64,000 nucleotides of DNA from Natrialba magadii ATCC 43099 (GTDB lineage Archaea; Halobacteriota; Halobacteria; Halobacteriales; Natrialbaceae). Location of the stretch: the NCBI RefSeq assembly GCF_000025625.1, contig NC_013922.1:3472001-3536000 (forward strand), in the 5' to 3' direction. A program made the position numbers and the translations under genes. Below are positions 32,197 to 40,567 of this stretch, piece by piece (the first letter of the stretch is position 1; every line of letters starts with the position of its first letter). The notes beneath the pieces are model-generated. The model was not told the DNA's origin. It ran no database searches and worked only from the letters and a program-made list of their open reading frames with translations.

Positions 32197-33966
32197 TCAC
32201 ACGTCTTGCCACTGGAGTTCGGGGTAGTCGTCTGGATCTTCGACCGTCCGCCAGACGTCGTCGAAGTCGAGGGCGTCCATTTCGGTCTCGGCGTCGGCAC
32301 CCTGCATATCGTCTGTCGTGAGTGCCGTCAGATCGACGTCCCCCGCATCTCCTTCCCCGATCCCCGGGCCCGGTGGCTCGAGGAGTTCTTCGTCCCAGTA
32401 CGATCCCTCGATCGTTCCGAGTAAGTCCGAGATCAGGAGGCCAGAAATTTCGTTCACACCGGCGAATCCGCCGCGGAAATCACCGCCAGTTTCGGCGGTT
32501 TCGACCGCTGCATACGAGGTGTAGATCTCGCCTTCGATGTCCTCGACGATCTCTCGGTCGGGATCTGCGGGACCGAACAACAATAGACTGACGAGACCGA
32601 CCAGCAACTCGACGAGACCACAGATGAGCGGCCCCAGGATCGGTATCGCGCAGATCAGCGGATCGTCCTCGCCCAGGACGTTCGTCCCGACGAGGCCACC
32701 AACTGATTCCTCGTCGGCGACGACGTCGCCTCGAGCGTAGGTGTCAGTGATCGTTCCGGTGTTGATCCCGACGAGACCGCCGGCGCTCTCTTCGTCTCCG
32801 GTCACGTCACCGACCGCGTACGACTGCGTGATCGTTCCGGGAATCTCGTCCCCGTTCTCCTCGGTCGTGATGTTCGCACCTGCGAGCCCGCCGACGAGGT
32901 TCTCTCCGGTGACCGCACAGCCGGCGAACGACGTCGCTACGTCGCCGTCATTAAGTCCGACCACCCCACCGACGGCGTCGTCACCGGTGACCGTGCCATT
33001 GGGTACGGCCGCCATCTCGATAGTGCCACCGACGCCGGGATCGGGAAAGCCGACGTTCACGCCGACTACACCTCCGACGCCGTCGTCGCCAGTAATCTCG
33101 GGATCGACGATGTCGACCTCTTCGATCGTTCCCGCGTTGTTTCCAGCGGTGCCACCAACGACGTTCTCGCCTGTGATCGTCGAGTGCGTGAGAGTGAGGT
33201 CTGTGATCGTTCCAGAGTTCACGCTGAACAGGCCGACACCCTCCTCTCCGGGTCGATCGATGGTGAGTCCACAGATCTCGTATCCATTCCCGTCAAGGAC
33301 GCCTTCGAACTCGTCGGGGTCTTCGTCGCCGATCGGATCGAACCCGTCGCCGCCGTGCCACTGATCGGTCTCGCTGGCGTCGATGTTCCGTCCGAGTTCG
33401 TAGTGCGCGTCGAGGTCGCCGGCCATCGCCTGGAGTTCCTGGTCGTCGGTGATCACGTACGGGTCGCTCTCGGTGCCGTTGCCCTCTGCGTCGTCAAGGA
33501 TGTCGTCGTAGTCCGCTTCGTCAGGTTCCGTCCCGGAAGGCTCGCTCCAGTCTTCGATCGCGGCTTCCCTCGTGACGGTTGCCTCGATGCTCGCCGGATC
33601 GGTGATGGCCTCGATTTCGATCTCGCCGGACTCGTCCTCGTCGACGCTGACGACCACCGTCTCTGAGTCGGTCTCATCGAGGGGGAACGTGTGTGGCTCG
33701 AAATCGAACTCGTCGGACGACAGCGTTATTGTCGCGTCCTCGCCGAGTTGGTTCGTGATGGTAAACTCGTTGACGACACCGCAGTCGTTCGCCGCCTCGC
33801 CGAGTTCGCCGACGTTCTCGAGGGCAAGGAAGGCGTCTTCGTCCTCGAGGGCGCTGACATCGGTAAGTCGGTTAGACTCCGTCCGTGAAAATCCGAGCGT
33901 ATCCGTCACGAGCACGGCTCCGGAGCCAGCCATCACCACCAGTGCACCGCGACGAGTTACGTTCAC
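32197..33966 (-). CDS. Secreted GLUG-repeat protein with fibre-type N-terminus
   Basis: With the GTG at 33966 this is 589 residues. It starts (V/M)NVTRRGALVVMAGSGAVLV, then GFSRTESNRLTDVSALEDED and AFLALEN, matching the fibre proteins nearby; VVNEFTITNQLGEDATITL matches their second signature. From about residue 180 it turns into a GLUG-type repeat domain (VGGVVGLNDGDV, VGGLAGANITTE, AGGLVGINTGTI, VGGLVGTN), usually a beta-helix-like adhesin fold. A hydrophobic insert LICAIPILGPLICGLVELLVGLVSLLLF breaks the repeats. It could be a tip adhesin or cap of the fibre. The GTG is chosen because a TATA element lies 29 bp upstream. Confidence 0.8.
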   Translation of the reverse strand: MNVTRRGALVVMAGSGAVLVTDTLGFSRTESNRLTDVSALEDEDAFLALENVGELGEAANDCGVVNEFTITNQLGEDATITLSSDEFDFEPHTFPLDETDSETVVVSVDEDESGEIEIEAITDPASIEATVTREAAIEDWSEPSGTEPDEADYDDILDDAEGNGTESDPYVITDDQELQAMAGDLDAHYELGRNIDASETDQWHGGDGFDPIGDEDPDEFEGVLDGNGYEICGLTIDRPGEEGVGLFSVNSGTITDLTLTHSTITGENVVGGTAGNNAGTIEEVDIVDPEITGDDGVGGVVGVNVGFPDPGVGGTIEMAAVPNGTVTGDDAVGGVVGLNDGDVATSFAGCAVTGENLVGGLAGANITTEENGDEIPGTITQSYAVGDVTGDEESAGGLVGINTGTITDTYARGDVVADEESVGGLVGTNVLGEDDPLICAIPILGPLICGLVELLVGLVSLLLFGPADPDREIVEDIEGEIYTSYAAVETAETGGDFRGGFAGVNEISGLLISDLLGTIEGSYWDEELLEPPGPGIGEGDAGDVDLTALTTDDMQGADAETEMDALDFDDVWRTVEDPDDYPELQWQDV

Positions 33967-34348
33967 GAAATCGTGTATGTCTGGCACCACTACTAAATAC
34001 ACCCCGAGTTCTCCATGACTGTGAACCGGCGTCAGCGTTTTGAGTACGATTACCGTCGATGTTCATACTGCCGGACAGAACGAGTCGAAGATCGGCCGCG
34101 CTTCTGTGCCATTACCTTCGGGGACGGTCGCGACTTCGCGACCGACTTCTCACTGACTTCTATCCAGCAGTATCAGCCACGGGTCATGTTCATCCAAATT
34201 GAGTGTGGTTCTCACGTCATATTACTCGCCACGAGAATTTTATAACAGACAATGGTACTGGGAGGCAGATACTCTCACGCTCAGCCTTGTAAGATCGAGA
34301 ATATGAAGAGAACGGGCCAGACGAACGACACAACCAAAAATATACATC
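33967..34348. other. Divergent region before the fibre-signal peptidase operon
   Basis: This carries two core promoters back to back: the GLUG gene TATA box and, on the plus strand, gaattttataac at 34235-34246, about 110 bp before the first operon gene. A short Cys-containing plus frame (34015-34245) lacks protein-like composition and was not called. Confidence 0.5.
33991..34000 (-). promoter_or_regulatory. TATA box deciding the start of the GLUG protein
   Basis: On the minus strand this reads GTATTTAGTA, centred 29 bp before the GTG at 33966. Any longer start at 34002 would lie inside or above the promoter, so the GTG start is preferred. Confidence 0.5.
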
Positions 34349-34852
34349 ATGAGTACAAGTCGACGAACGTTCCTCGCCGGTTGTGGTGTGCTAGCTGCCA
34401 GCTCGCTTCTCGGTTCGGCGGCGTTCAGCCGCACCAGCGCCGACCGATCCGTCACGGTTGATGTCGCAGTTGACACTGACGCCTACCTCGGACTCGAGCC
34501 AACCTCGCCGTTTGCGACCCTCGTCGACGGGCACCTCGAGTTGACGTTCGACGACACTCCCCAAGACATCGCAGGGGAGGGTGTCAACGTAAACAGCGAG
34601 TATCTGTTCGTCGACACCTTCGGGCTTATCAACCAGGGTGTGAAGACGATCGAAATCCTATCGGTGGAGGTTGATGAACCCAGCCCCGATCTCGAGGTAA
34701 CGTTTCTCGTCGAGAACAACCCGTGGATGCCGCTGGGAGACGCTGTTCCGCTCGATCCTGGCGATTCAATCAACGTGACGGTCGAAGTCGACGTTGCGGA
34801 CATCGGGTACGGTGACTATCAGGTTCCCATTACGATTGTAGCGAGTGCATAG
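34349..34852 (+). CDS. Secreted TasA/DUF1102-like fibre subunit candidate 3
   Basis: This 167-residue protein begins MSTSRRTFLAGCGVLAASSL, a near-ideal Tat motif (SRRTFLAG), then GSAAFSRTSADRSVTVDVAV and DAYLGLEP, and later GVNVNSEYLFVDTFGLINQG. It is the shortest and most compact of the set, with regular beta-strands (VEVDVADIGYGDYQVPITIVASA), and lies 5 bp before a dedicated signal peptidase, so it is the best candidate for the main repeating fibre subunit. Processing is predicted near SAAFS. The Cys in the signal could alternatively hint at a lipobox, but the +1 context is not typical. Confidence 0.8.
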   Translation: MSTSRRTFLAGCGVLAASSLLGSAAFSRTSADRSVTVDVAVDTDAYLGLEPTSPFATLVDGHLELTFDDTPQDIAGEGVNVNSEYLFVDTFGLINQGVKTIEILSVEVDEPSPDLEVTFLVENNPWMPLGDAVPLDPGDSINVTVEVDVADIGYGDYQVPITIVASA

Positions 34853-34857
34853 TAACC

Positions 34858-36051
34858 ATGGATCGACCTCCACTTGTCACCACCGCGCGCACGCTGGCTG
34901 TCCGCGGGATACAACTCGCGGTTGTTCTCGTCCTTCTGGCGCTCGCCGCTGGATACCTCCTCGGACAACCAATCTTGCTCGGGTACGTGACGAGTGGTAG
35001 TATGGAACCGACGATCGACACTGGGGACGGGTACGTGGCGATTCCAGCCGCGCTGGCTGGTGAGCCTGAACCCGGTGACGCCGTCGTCTTCGAGGCGGAG
35101 ACGCATGGTGATGACGACCTAACGGTCCACCGCGTTGTCGACGCGGACAACACCGGCTATGTGACTCAGGGCGACGCAAATCCGAGAACCGACCAGGAGA
35201 TGGGTGAACCGCCGGTCCGAGAGAGTCAAGTCGTTGCAACGGCTGTTCAGATCGACGACGAGGTAGTTACGATCCCCAACCTCGGCACCGCGGTCGTCGA
35301 AGCCGAGCACACTGCCGAGCGAGTCCAGAATTGGGTCGCAGTTACGTTGGGGATCCGGTGGCTCTCCGGCGCGAGTAGTCTCGCATTCGTCGTTCTGATC
35401 GCCTCAACCACCCTGTACCTCGCTGAAACGATCCGCGAACGATGGTCGCCAACCCAGCCGAGTGATACCGTCAAGGAGACGAATTCAGGGGGGATTGAGC
35501 CTCGATACGTCTGTGTCGGACTGGCGGTACTGGTCGCGACAGCGGCCCTGGCTGCCATGACCGTTCCGGTTGGAGCCCACTCTATCGAGGTCGTGAGTTC
35601 CGACCGACCGTCGGAACAACCAAGAGTGATTGAAGCAGGCACGACGGCCGAGGCCACGTACAAGACGACGAACGCCGGCCCCGTACCCGTCGTCTCCTAT
35701 CTCGAAACCGACGGTGACGACATGGCAGTCGACACCACGGAGTTGTCGTTGGGCTATCGCGAGGAATTCGAGACCACGGTCGAACTCACGGCACCGGAGG
35801 AAACAGGCTACTACCAGATGTTTGTGGTTGAACAGCGGTACCTGTACGTGCTCCCGGCACCGGTGATCGAGACGCTACACGGGATTCACCCCTGGATAGC
35901 ACGCGGAACGATTGTCGGCATTCTCGGGGGAATGACGTACGTCCTCACTCGATCGCTGATCGGCACCGCGCCCGCCTACTCACAGTTGAACCGATCGTCA
36001 GCCTCTCCAAACGGCTCACTATGCCGTCGACTCCTCCGGCGGCTCTATTGA
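34858..36051 (+). CDS. sipW: ER-type (SipW-like) signal peptidase I with extra C-terminal domain
   Basis: This 397-residue protein has a first membrane helix (18-40) and the catalytic motif YVTSGSMEPTI, with Ser48 as nucleophile. Instead of Lys the general base is His91 (LTVHRVVDAD), and Asp106 lies in YVTQGDANPR; this is the Ser/His type of archaeal, ER and SipW signal peptidases. A second helix follows at about 178-194, a third at about 220-239. The last 150 residues form an exported beta-domain (EVVSSDRPSEQPRVIEAGTT) closed by another helix. It most likely matures the three fibre-like proteins and the GLUG protein. Confidence 0.87.
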   Translation: MDRPPLVTTARTLAVRGIQLAVVLVLLALAAGYLLGQPILLGYVTSGSMEPTIDTGDGYVAIPAALAGEPEPGDAVVFEAETHGDDDLTVHRVVDADNTGYVTQGDANPRTDQEMGEPPVRESQVVATAVQIDDEVVTIPNLGTAVVEAEHTAERVQNWVAVTLGIRWLSGASSLAFVVLIASTTLYLAETIRERWSPTQPSDTVKETNSGGIEPRYVCVGLAVLVATAALAAMTVPVGAHSIEVVSSDRPSEQPRVIEAGTTAEATYKTTNAGPVPVVSYLETDGDDMAVDTTELSLGYREEFETTVELTAPEETGYYQMFVVEQRYLYVLPAPVIETLHGIHPWIARGTIVGILGGMTYVLTRSLIGTAPAYSQLNRSSASPNGSLCRRLLRRLY

Positions 36052-36067
36052 CACAGGGTAACACATT

Positions 36068-37276
36068 ATGAGAGAACATGTCCTCCGAATTCGTGGTGCA
36101 GTGATGAAATATCACCGCCTATTGCTGGTCCTGTCCATTCTTGCAATAGCAGCAGGTCTCTGGATCGGATACGGTGCGTACGTTGCTCCTGGCGAAGCAA
36201 CAGAAGAGCAAACAGTCCTGACCACGTCGGGGGAGATCGAACACCGGGCGGTCGTTAGCGAGTCGAACTCACTGTATCCAACCGATACCGTGCTGGAGAA
36301 CGAGCCATTATATTATACTACGATCGCGCCGACCGTCGAAGGAGAATTCCACAGCCGTTACGGTTCCGTCCAAGAGGGGAACGCGACGGTGACACACGAA
36401 CTCGAACTCGTGATACGGTCAGTAGACGGCGATGAGACGTACTGGATGACGAGGTCGTCGCTCGGGAGCGACACCGGACAGGCCATCGAACCCGGCGAAG
36501 AAACGACGACTGCCTTCGAGATCAACATGACCGAAGTTCAGGATCGAATCAGTGAAATCGAGAGCGACCTCGAGGATGATCCCGGTGAATCGTCCGTCGC
36601 CGTCGAAACGACAGTCACACTCGAGGGCGTCTTTGACGGCGAAGAGCGAACGGTGACGACGACGGATCAGATCCCAGTTCAACTTACTGGTGGCACGTAC
36701 AGTCTCGATGACGACGAACTGTCTGGTGAGCAGATTACCGAACACGAGACCGAGTCCGCCACTCCCGTCCTGACGCGAGCGATCGGTGGGCCGCTGTTGC
36801 TACTCGGTGGCCTTGTCGGGACCGGCGGGCTTGTAGTTTTCCGACCAGACGAGTACGGCCTATCCGCGACCGAACGCGCCTGGCTCGCCTATCGTGACGA
36901 CCGGGCCGAGTTCGATGCGATCATCGCGACGCTCTCTCCTCCCGAGGAGGCGTTTGACCGTCCTCGAACGTCGGTGGATTCACTCGCAAAGCTCGTTCAA
37001 GTTGGTTCCAATACGGACTCGACAGTCGTCTACGACCCGACCCGTGAGGTGTATGTCGTCGTTGGTGAGTTCCTGTACGTGTTCGAACCACCTCAGAAAC
37101 CGGACAGCACTGAGCGAGGACCCGAATCTGTGAGAGGGAGTAAATCTGCCGAAACGAAATCTGAGCATGATAAGGAACCGGACCAAAGTGAAGATCAAGA
37201 CGTCCTCGCACTTCCGGCGCACGACACTGATACCCACACAGAGACAATTTCCGACAAAAACACTAACGAGGCTTGA
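36068..37276 (+). CDS. DUF5305-like membrane protein
   Basis: This 402-residue protein has an N-terminal helix (about 17-40), an exported beta-rich domain (about 41-235) with TTTAFEINMTEVQDRISEIES and VTLEGVFDGEERTVTTTD, and a second helix (about 244-264, AIGGPLLLLGGLVGTGGLVVF). A cytoplasmic region of about 140 residues follows, with YRDDRAEFDAIIATLSPPEEA, STVVYDPTREVYVVVGEFLYVF and an acidic tail. The pattern fits the DUF5305 family, which I recognise as a partner of haloarchaeal signal peptidases. It starts 16 bp after the peptidase, so it is cotranscribed; a platform or anchor role is inferred. Confidence 0.75.
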   Translation: MREHVLRIRGAVMKYHRLLLVLSILAIAAGLWIGYGAYVAPGEATEEQTVLTTSGEIEHRAVVSESNSLYPTDTVLENEPLYYTTIAPTVEGEFHSRYGSVQEGNATVTHELELVIRSVDGDETYWMTRSSLGSDTGQAIEPGEETTTAFEINMTEVQDRISEIESDLEDDPGESSVAVETTVTLEGVFDGEERTVTTTDQIPVQLTGGTYSLDDDELSGEQITEHETESATPVLTRAIGGPLLLLGGLVGTGGLVVFRPDEYGLSATERAWLAYRDDRAEFDAIIATLSPPEEAFDRPRTSVDSLAKLVQVGSNTDSTVVYDPTREVYVVVGEFLYVFEPPQKPDSTERGPESVRGSKSAETKSEHDKEPDQSEDQDVLALPAHDTDTHTETISDKNTNEA

Positions 37277-37373
37277 ACTGAGTAACGGGGTTTCGAAGGT
37301 TCTCGCGACCTCGGCCCCATCAACGCACCAGCCAATCTCGATTGCTGACAACACTACTTACTGAACACCGTCT

Positions 37374-37383
37374 GTTATTTATT
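37374..37383 (+). promoter_or_regulatory. TATA-like element for the 60-aa membrane protein
   Basis: The run gttatttatt is centred 29 bp before the ATG at 37407. The gene may therefore be transcribed on its own as well as from the upstream operon. Confidence 0.5.
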
Positions 37384-37406
37384 CTACCAGTTGGTGGAGT
37401 ACGCGC

Positions 37407-37589
37407 ATGGTCTCCGAACTGGCTGTGAGCTTCGTTATCGGCTTCGGAATCCTCCTCCTTGCGTCGTTCCTTGGGACGACATTGGCATTACGGTCGTTTT
37501 TCGGTCCCGATCATGTCGACCCCGTCTTGAAGAACTTCACGCTGGATAGTGACAATAGGGAGATAGACTCCGACCGAGGCAATCGGTAA
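37407..37589 (+). CDS. Small single-helix membrane protein of the fibre locus
   Basis: This encodes 60 residues: MVSELAVSFVIGFGILLLASFLGTTLALRSF forms one long helix (two runs here: residues 4-19 and 20-31), and a polar cytoplasmic or exported tail HVDPVLKNFTLDSDNREIDSD follows. It is 130 bp after the DUF5305-like gene and has its own TATA element. A part in the fibre or signal-peptidase machinery is plausible from position only. Confidence 0.6.
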   Translation: MVSELAVSFVIGFGILLLASFLGTTLALRSFFGPDHVDPVLKNFTLDSDNREIDSDRGNR

Positions 37590-37659
37590 GTCCAGTTACT
37601 GTACTTGCCACGGGCTTCACGGTTCACTTTGAATAAAGAAACCGTAGTCCCAACGACTG

Positions 37660-38319
37660 CTAGACGCGAACCGGCCGATCAGCCGAAATACAATCGACAC
37701 CGCGAAGGCCGAGCACCAGCGCCGTCAGTCGCCGCTCGATCGACCACGCGTGGACCTCGAGATCCACCGCCTTCGCTCGCGGCACCAACTGCGTCGTCAA
37801 ACAGCGCCAGTAGTTCGCCCCGATCACGTCACAGTCGAGTTCGACCGCCGTCGTCACCGGCGTCTCGAGTCGCCGGCTGACGAGCAATCCCGTTGGCTGG
37901 CTCGAATCCAACTCGCGGATCGTCCGCAACTCCGGCGCGAGAAACGAGGTCGTCACCACGCGGTTCTCGACACCCTCGAGCGCATCGAGCACGTCCGCCG
38001 CAATTCCCTGTTCCTTCATTTCGAGGTTGATTTCAACGCCAGGCGGGACGGCCTCGAGCATCTCCTCAAGTGTCGGAATTTGCTCGCCGGACTCGAGTAC
38101 GGTGTGGGTTTTGAGGTCCGAAAGGGAGGCCTCTGCGACGGTGACGTCGCCGCCGGTGACGCGCTCGATTGTCTCGTCGTGGATGACGACGAGTTCGCCC
38201 GAGCCACAGCGTCGGACGTCGAATTCGACGGCGTCGGCGTACTCGGCGGCGGACTGGATGGCGTCGATAGTGTTCTCGGGGGCCGTCGCGGCGAAGCCGC
38301 GGTGAGCGATCAGTCGCAT
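37660..38319 (-). CDS. ugpQ: Glycerophosphodiester phosphodiesterase family protein
   Basis: This 219-residue protein starts MRLIAHRGFAATAPENTIDAI, the GDPD signature with His6, Arg7 and Glu15. VEFDVRRCGSGELVVIHDETIERVT supplies the metal-binding Glu/Asp and second catalytic His. It hydrolyses glycerophosphodiesters to glycerol-phosphate (sn-glycerol-1-phosphate chemistry in archaea) and alcohols, in lipid turnover. It is cytosolic, with no signal peptide. An in-frame ATG 69 bases upstream adds a non-conserved tail and is not used. Confidence 0.9.
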   Translation of the reverse strand: MRLIAHRGFAATAPENTIDAIQSAAEYADAVEFDVRRCGSGELVVIHDETIERVTGGDVTVAEASLSDLKTHTVLESGEQIPTLEEMLEAVPPGVEINLEMKEQGIAADVLDALEGVENRVVTTSFLAPELRTIRELDSSQPTGLLVSRRLETPVTTAVELDCDVIGANYWRCLTTQLVPRAKAVDLEVHAWSIERRLTALVLGLRGVDCISADRPVRV

Positions 38320-38584
38320 TCGATCCGGTTGATGGTGGCCAGTGGCTTCAGTGTCACGTCCGGTAGCGTGGGGTGCTGTGCTCGTCACCGCCAGTAGATG
38401 GGCTGGAACGAGTCAAACACGTGTGTACTTTACCCGGGAGAGACTCCGAAATCCATCACAAACACGCGACCATCCAAAGCGTTTAGCACCCACGTTTAAA
38501 CGAGTCGGCTGAGAACGTTGCGGCAGGTGTTTCCAGCGATGTGTCGTCGACGAGTAGCAAGTCCCCAGAGCAACAGTGACTTCG

Positions 38585-39040
38585 ATGAGTAGTCGACGAA
38601 CAGAACCGTTCGATGTCCTGCTGGTCGAAGACGACCCGACCGATAGAGACCTCACCCGCGATGCCTTCGAGCAGTTGCCCGTCGACGTGACGTTTACCGT
38701 CACCCCCGACGGTGAAACTGCACTCGAGGAACTTTCCCAGCGACAGGCCGACGAGAGCGCCGAGTTACCCGCGCTCGTATTGCTCGACCTCGATTTGCCG
38801 AACGTCGACGGGTACGCGTTCCTCGAGACGATCCGAGAGGATGCGTCGCTCGTTCGGCTGCCGGTGATCGTGCTGGCGAGTTCAGACACCGAGGAGGACG
38901 TGCAGCGCAGCTACGAACTGGCCGCGAACGCGTATCTGACCAAGCCCACAGAACCGGAGGCGTTTTACTCGCTCGCGAAAGCTGTCTCGGAGTTCTGGTT
39001 CGAGCACGTGTTGTTGCCGCCGGCTTCTGGTTCGAAGTAG
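38585..39040 (+). CDS. Single-domain response regulator receiver
   Basis: This 151-residue protein has the full receiver set: acidic pair in VLLVEDDPTDRD, phospho-acceptor Asp68 in LVLLDLDLPNVDG and Lys120 in NAYLTKPTEP. It has no output domain, so it likely works as a phosphorelay or sensor-kinase partner, as is common in haloarchaea. The ATG at 38585 is preferred over a GTG three codons earlier. A TATA-like cacgtttaaac lies about 90 bp upstream. Confidence 0.9.
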   Translation: MSSRRTEPFDVLLVEDDPTDRDLTRDAFEQLPVDVTFTVTPDGETALEELSQRQADESAELPALVLLDLDLPNVDGYAFLETIREDASLVRLPVIVLASSDTEEDVQRSYELAANAYLTKPTEPEAFYSLAKAVSEFWFEHVLLPPASGSK

Positions 39041-39140
39041 CGATAGCGCTAGCGAGGGAGGGCGAGAAAAGAATCGGGGGAGACAGTCGGGACAAGAAGC
39101 GGCACCTAGATTCATCCCGCCGCTCGTTGGAGTCTGTTCC

Positions 39141-39875
39141 ATGTCGCCACAGCATACTGCCGACGTCGACTTCACGGATAGGGTCGCAATCGTCACCGGC
39201 GCGAGTGGGGCGCTCGGAAGCGCCGTCGTCGAACGATTCCGTGCAGACGGTGCGACCGTCTGTGCAGTCGATATCGTCACACCCGACGAGGAGGACAGCC
39301 TGCTCGAGCAAGAGCCAGCAGAAACGTCGGAGTTGGAGTTCTACGAGGCAAATCTGACCGACGAGGCGGATGTCTCTGCCGTGATCTCACAGATCGTCGA
39401 CGATCACGGCCGAATCGATCACCTGCTGAACATCGCCGGTACCTGGCGCGGCGGCGACCCCATCGAGGACACCGATCTCGACGAGTTCGAACTACTGCTC
39501 GACGTGAACCTGAAATCGGCGTTTCTCATGTCGAAATATGCGCTCCCACACCTACAAGACAGCGAGGGATCGATCGTCAGCGTCAGCGCTCGCGCGGCAC
39601 TCGAGGGCGGCGAGGGCGACGGCCCCTATCGGATCACGAAAGCAGGGATCAAACTGCTCACCGAGACGCTCGCGGCGGAGAATCGAGGCACCGTTCGGGC
39701 GAACTGCGTGCTCCCGAGTGTGATCGATACGCCGATGAATCGAGAGATGATGGCCGACGCGGATCACGACTCGTGGGTCGAACCCGGTGAAATCGCGTCC
39801 ATGATGGCGTTTCTCTGCAGCGATGGGGCGGCAGCCACGAGCGGGGCGGCGGTGCCGGTATACGGCGAAGCCTGA
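39141..39875 (+). CDS. Short-chain dehydrogenase/reductase
   Basis: This 244-residue protein has the SDR cofactor motif VTGASGALGSAVVERFRADG (residues 18-37), NIAGTW, and the catalytic set Ser in IVSVSARAALEGG and Tyr/Lys in GPYRITKAGIKLLTE. PSVIDTPMNREMM and SGAAVPVYG complete the family pattern. It is an NAD(P)-dependent oxidoreductase of unknown substrate, similar in shape to FabG-type or 3-oxoacyl reductases. Confidence 0.9.
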   Translation: MSPQHTADVDFTDRVAIVTGASGALGSAVVERFRADGATVCAVDIVTPDEEDSLLEQEPAETSELEFYEANLTDEADVSAVISQIVDDHGRIDHLLNIAGTWRGGDPIEDTDLDEFELLLDVNLKSAFLMSKYALPHLQDSEGSIVSVSARAALEGGEGDGPYRITKAGIKLLTETLAAENRGTVRANCVLPSVIDTPMNREMMADADHDSWVEPGEIASMMAFLCSDGAAATSGAAVPVYGEA

Positions 39876-40046
39876 GACGGATTGCTGTCCCGATTTCCCG
39901 GCGGTGAGTCGAACCGTGTGAGACGAGTCTCGGTGGGGGAGTGCAGCGAGTCCACCGCTGCAACCGCGACCCATGCGGCGGTTGCGGCGGAACTGACGTA
40001 CAGGAAACCGTAAGAGTTGATACCCGATTCGCGACCACACATCCGG

Positions 40047-40403
40047 CTACTCGTCTGCGAGTCGGACGGTTTCTGACTTGATTTCGTCGTCCTCGCGCCA
40101 CTGATAGTACCGGTATCGCTCGCCCGCAATCTCGACCACGGAGACGGCTGCACGCTCCGGAACGGACGGTGGCGACTCCGAGGGCGGCTCCGACGGCGGG
40201 TGCTGAGACGTGGACGTGGACGTGGATGTGGACGAGGACGAGGACGAAGCATCAGCAGCTGCCGATTCTTTCCACTCCGCAAACGACAGCGCATACTCTG
40301 CGACCGACAGCAACGTCTCGCTGTCGTGGGACTCGAGTGCCTCGACAAGTTCATCGTCGAGTGCGGCTGGTGGCTGCGGGGGAGTGGGGTCGTGTTCAGT
40401 CAC
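40047..40403 (-). CDS. Conserved haloarchaeal protein with Ser/Thr linker
   Basis: This 118-residue protein has a helical N-part (DDELVEALESHDSETLLSVAEYALSFAEWKE), a low-complexity linker (SSSSSSTSTSTSTSQ) at about 54-68, and a beta-rich C-part (RAAVSVVEIAGERYRYYQWRE). Both halves are of haloarchaeal type, and the linker may vary among strains. No function is known. Confidence 0.65.
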   Translation of the reverse strand: MTEHDPTPPQPPAALDDELVEALESHDSETLLSVAEYALSFAEWKESAAADASSSSSSTSTSTSTSQHPPSEPPSESPPSVPERAAVSVVEIAGERYRYYQWREDDEIKSETVRLADE

Positions 40404-40567
40404 GGGTTTGCTCTCACCGACGAGTGGGCGGACGAGCCCAAAACAGTCTCCGGTCTCGACTCGGTCGCAGCCCGGGTCTGGGTCGAAAGGAAAAGTAAAT
40501 CAAGTGCCACAGAGCTGAACGCCACAGGGTGCAGACGACTCCCCGAGATCAGACCACTGGGAGCGGC

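Noticed and set aside
34015-34245. Plus-strand ORF with CxxC before the fibre operon
   Set aside because: Composition is Arg/Phe-rich and not acidic, it lacks a second metal pair, and it overlaps the divergent promoter region.
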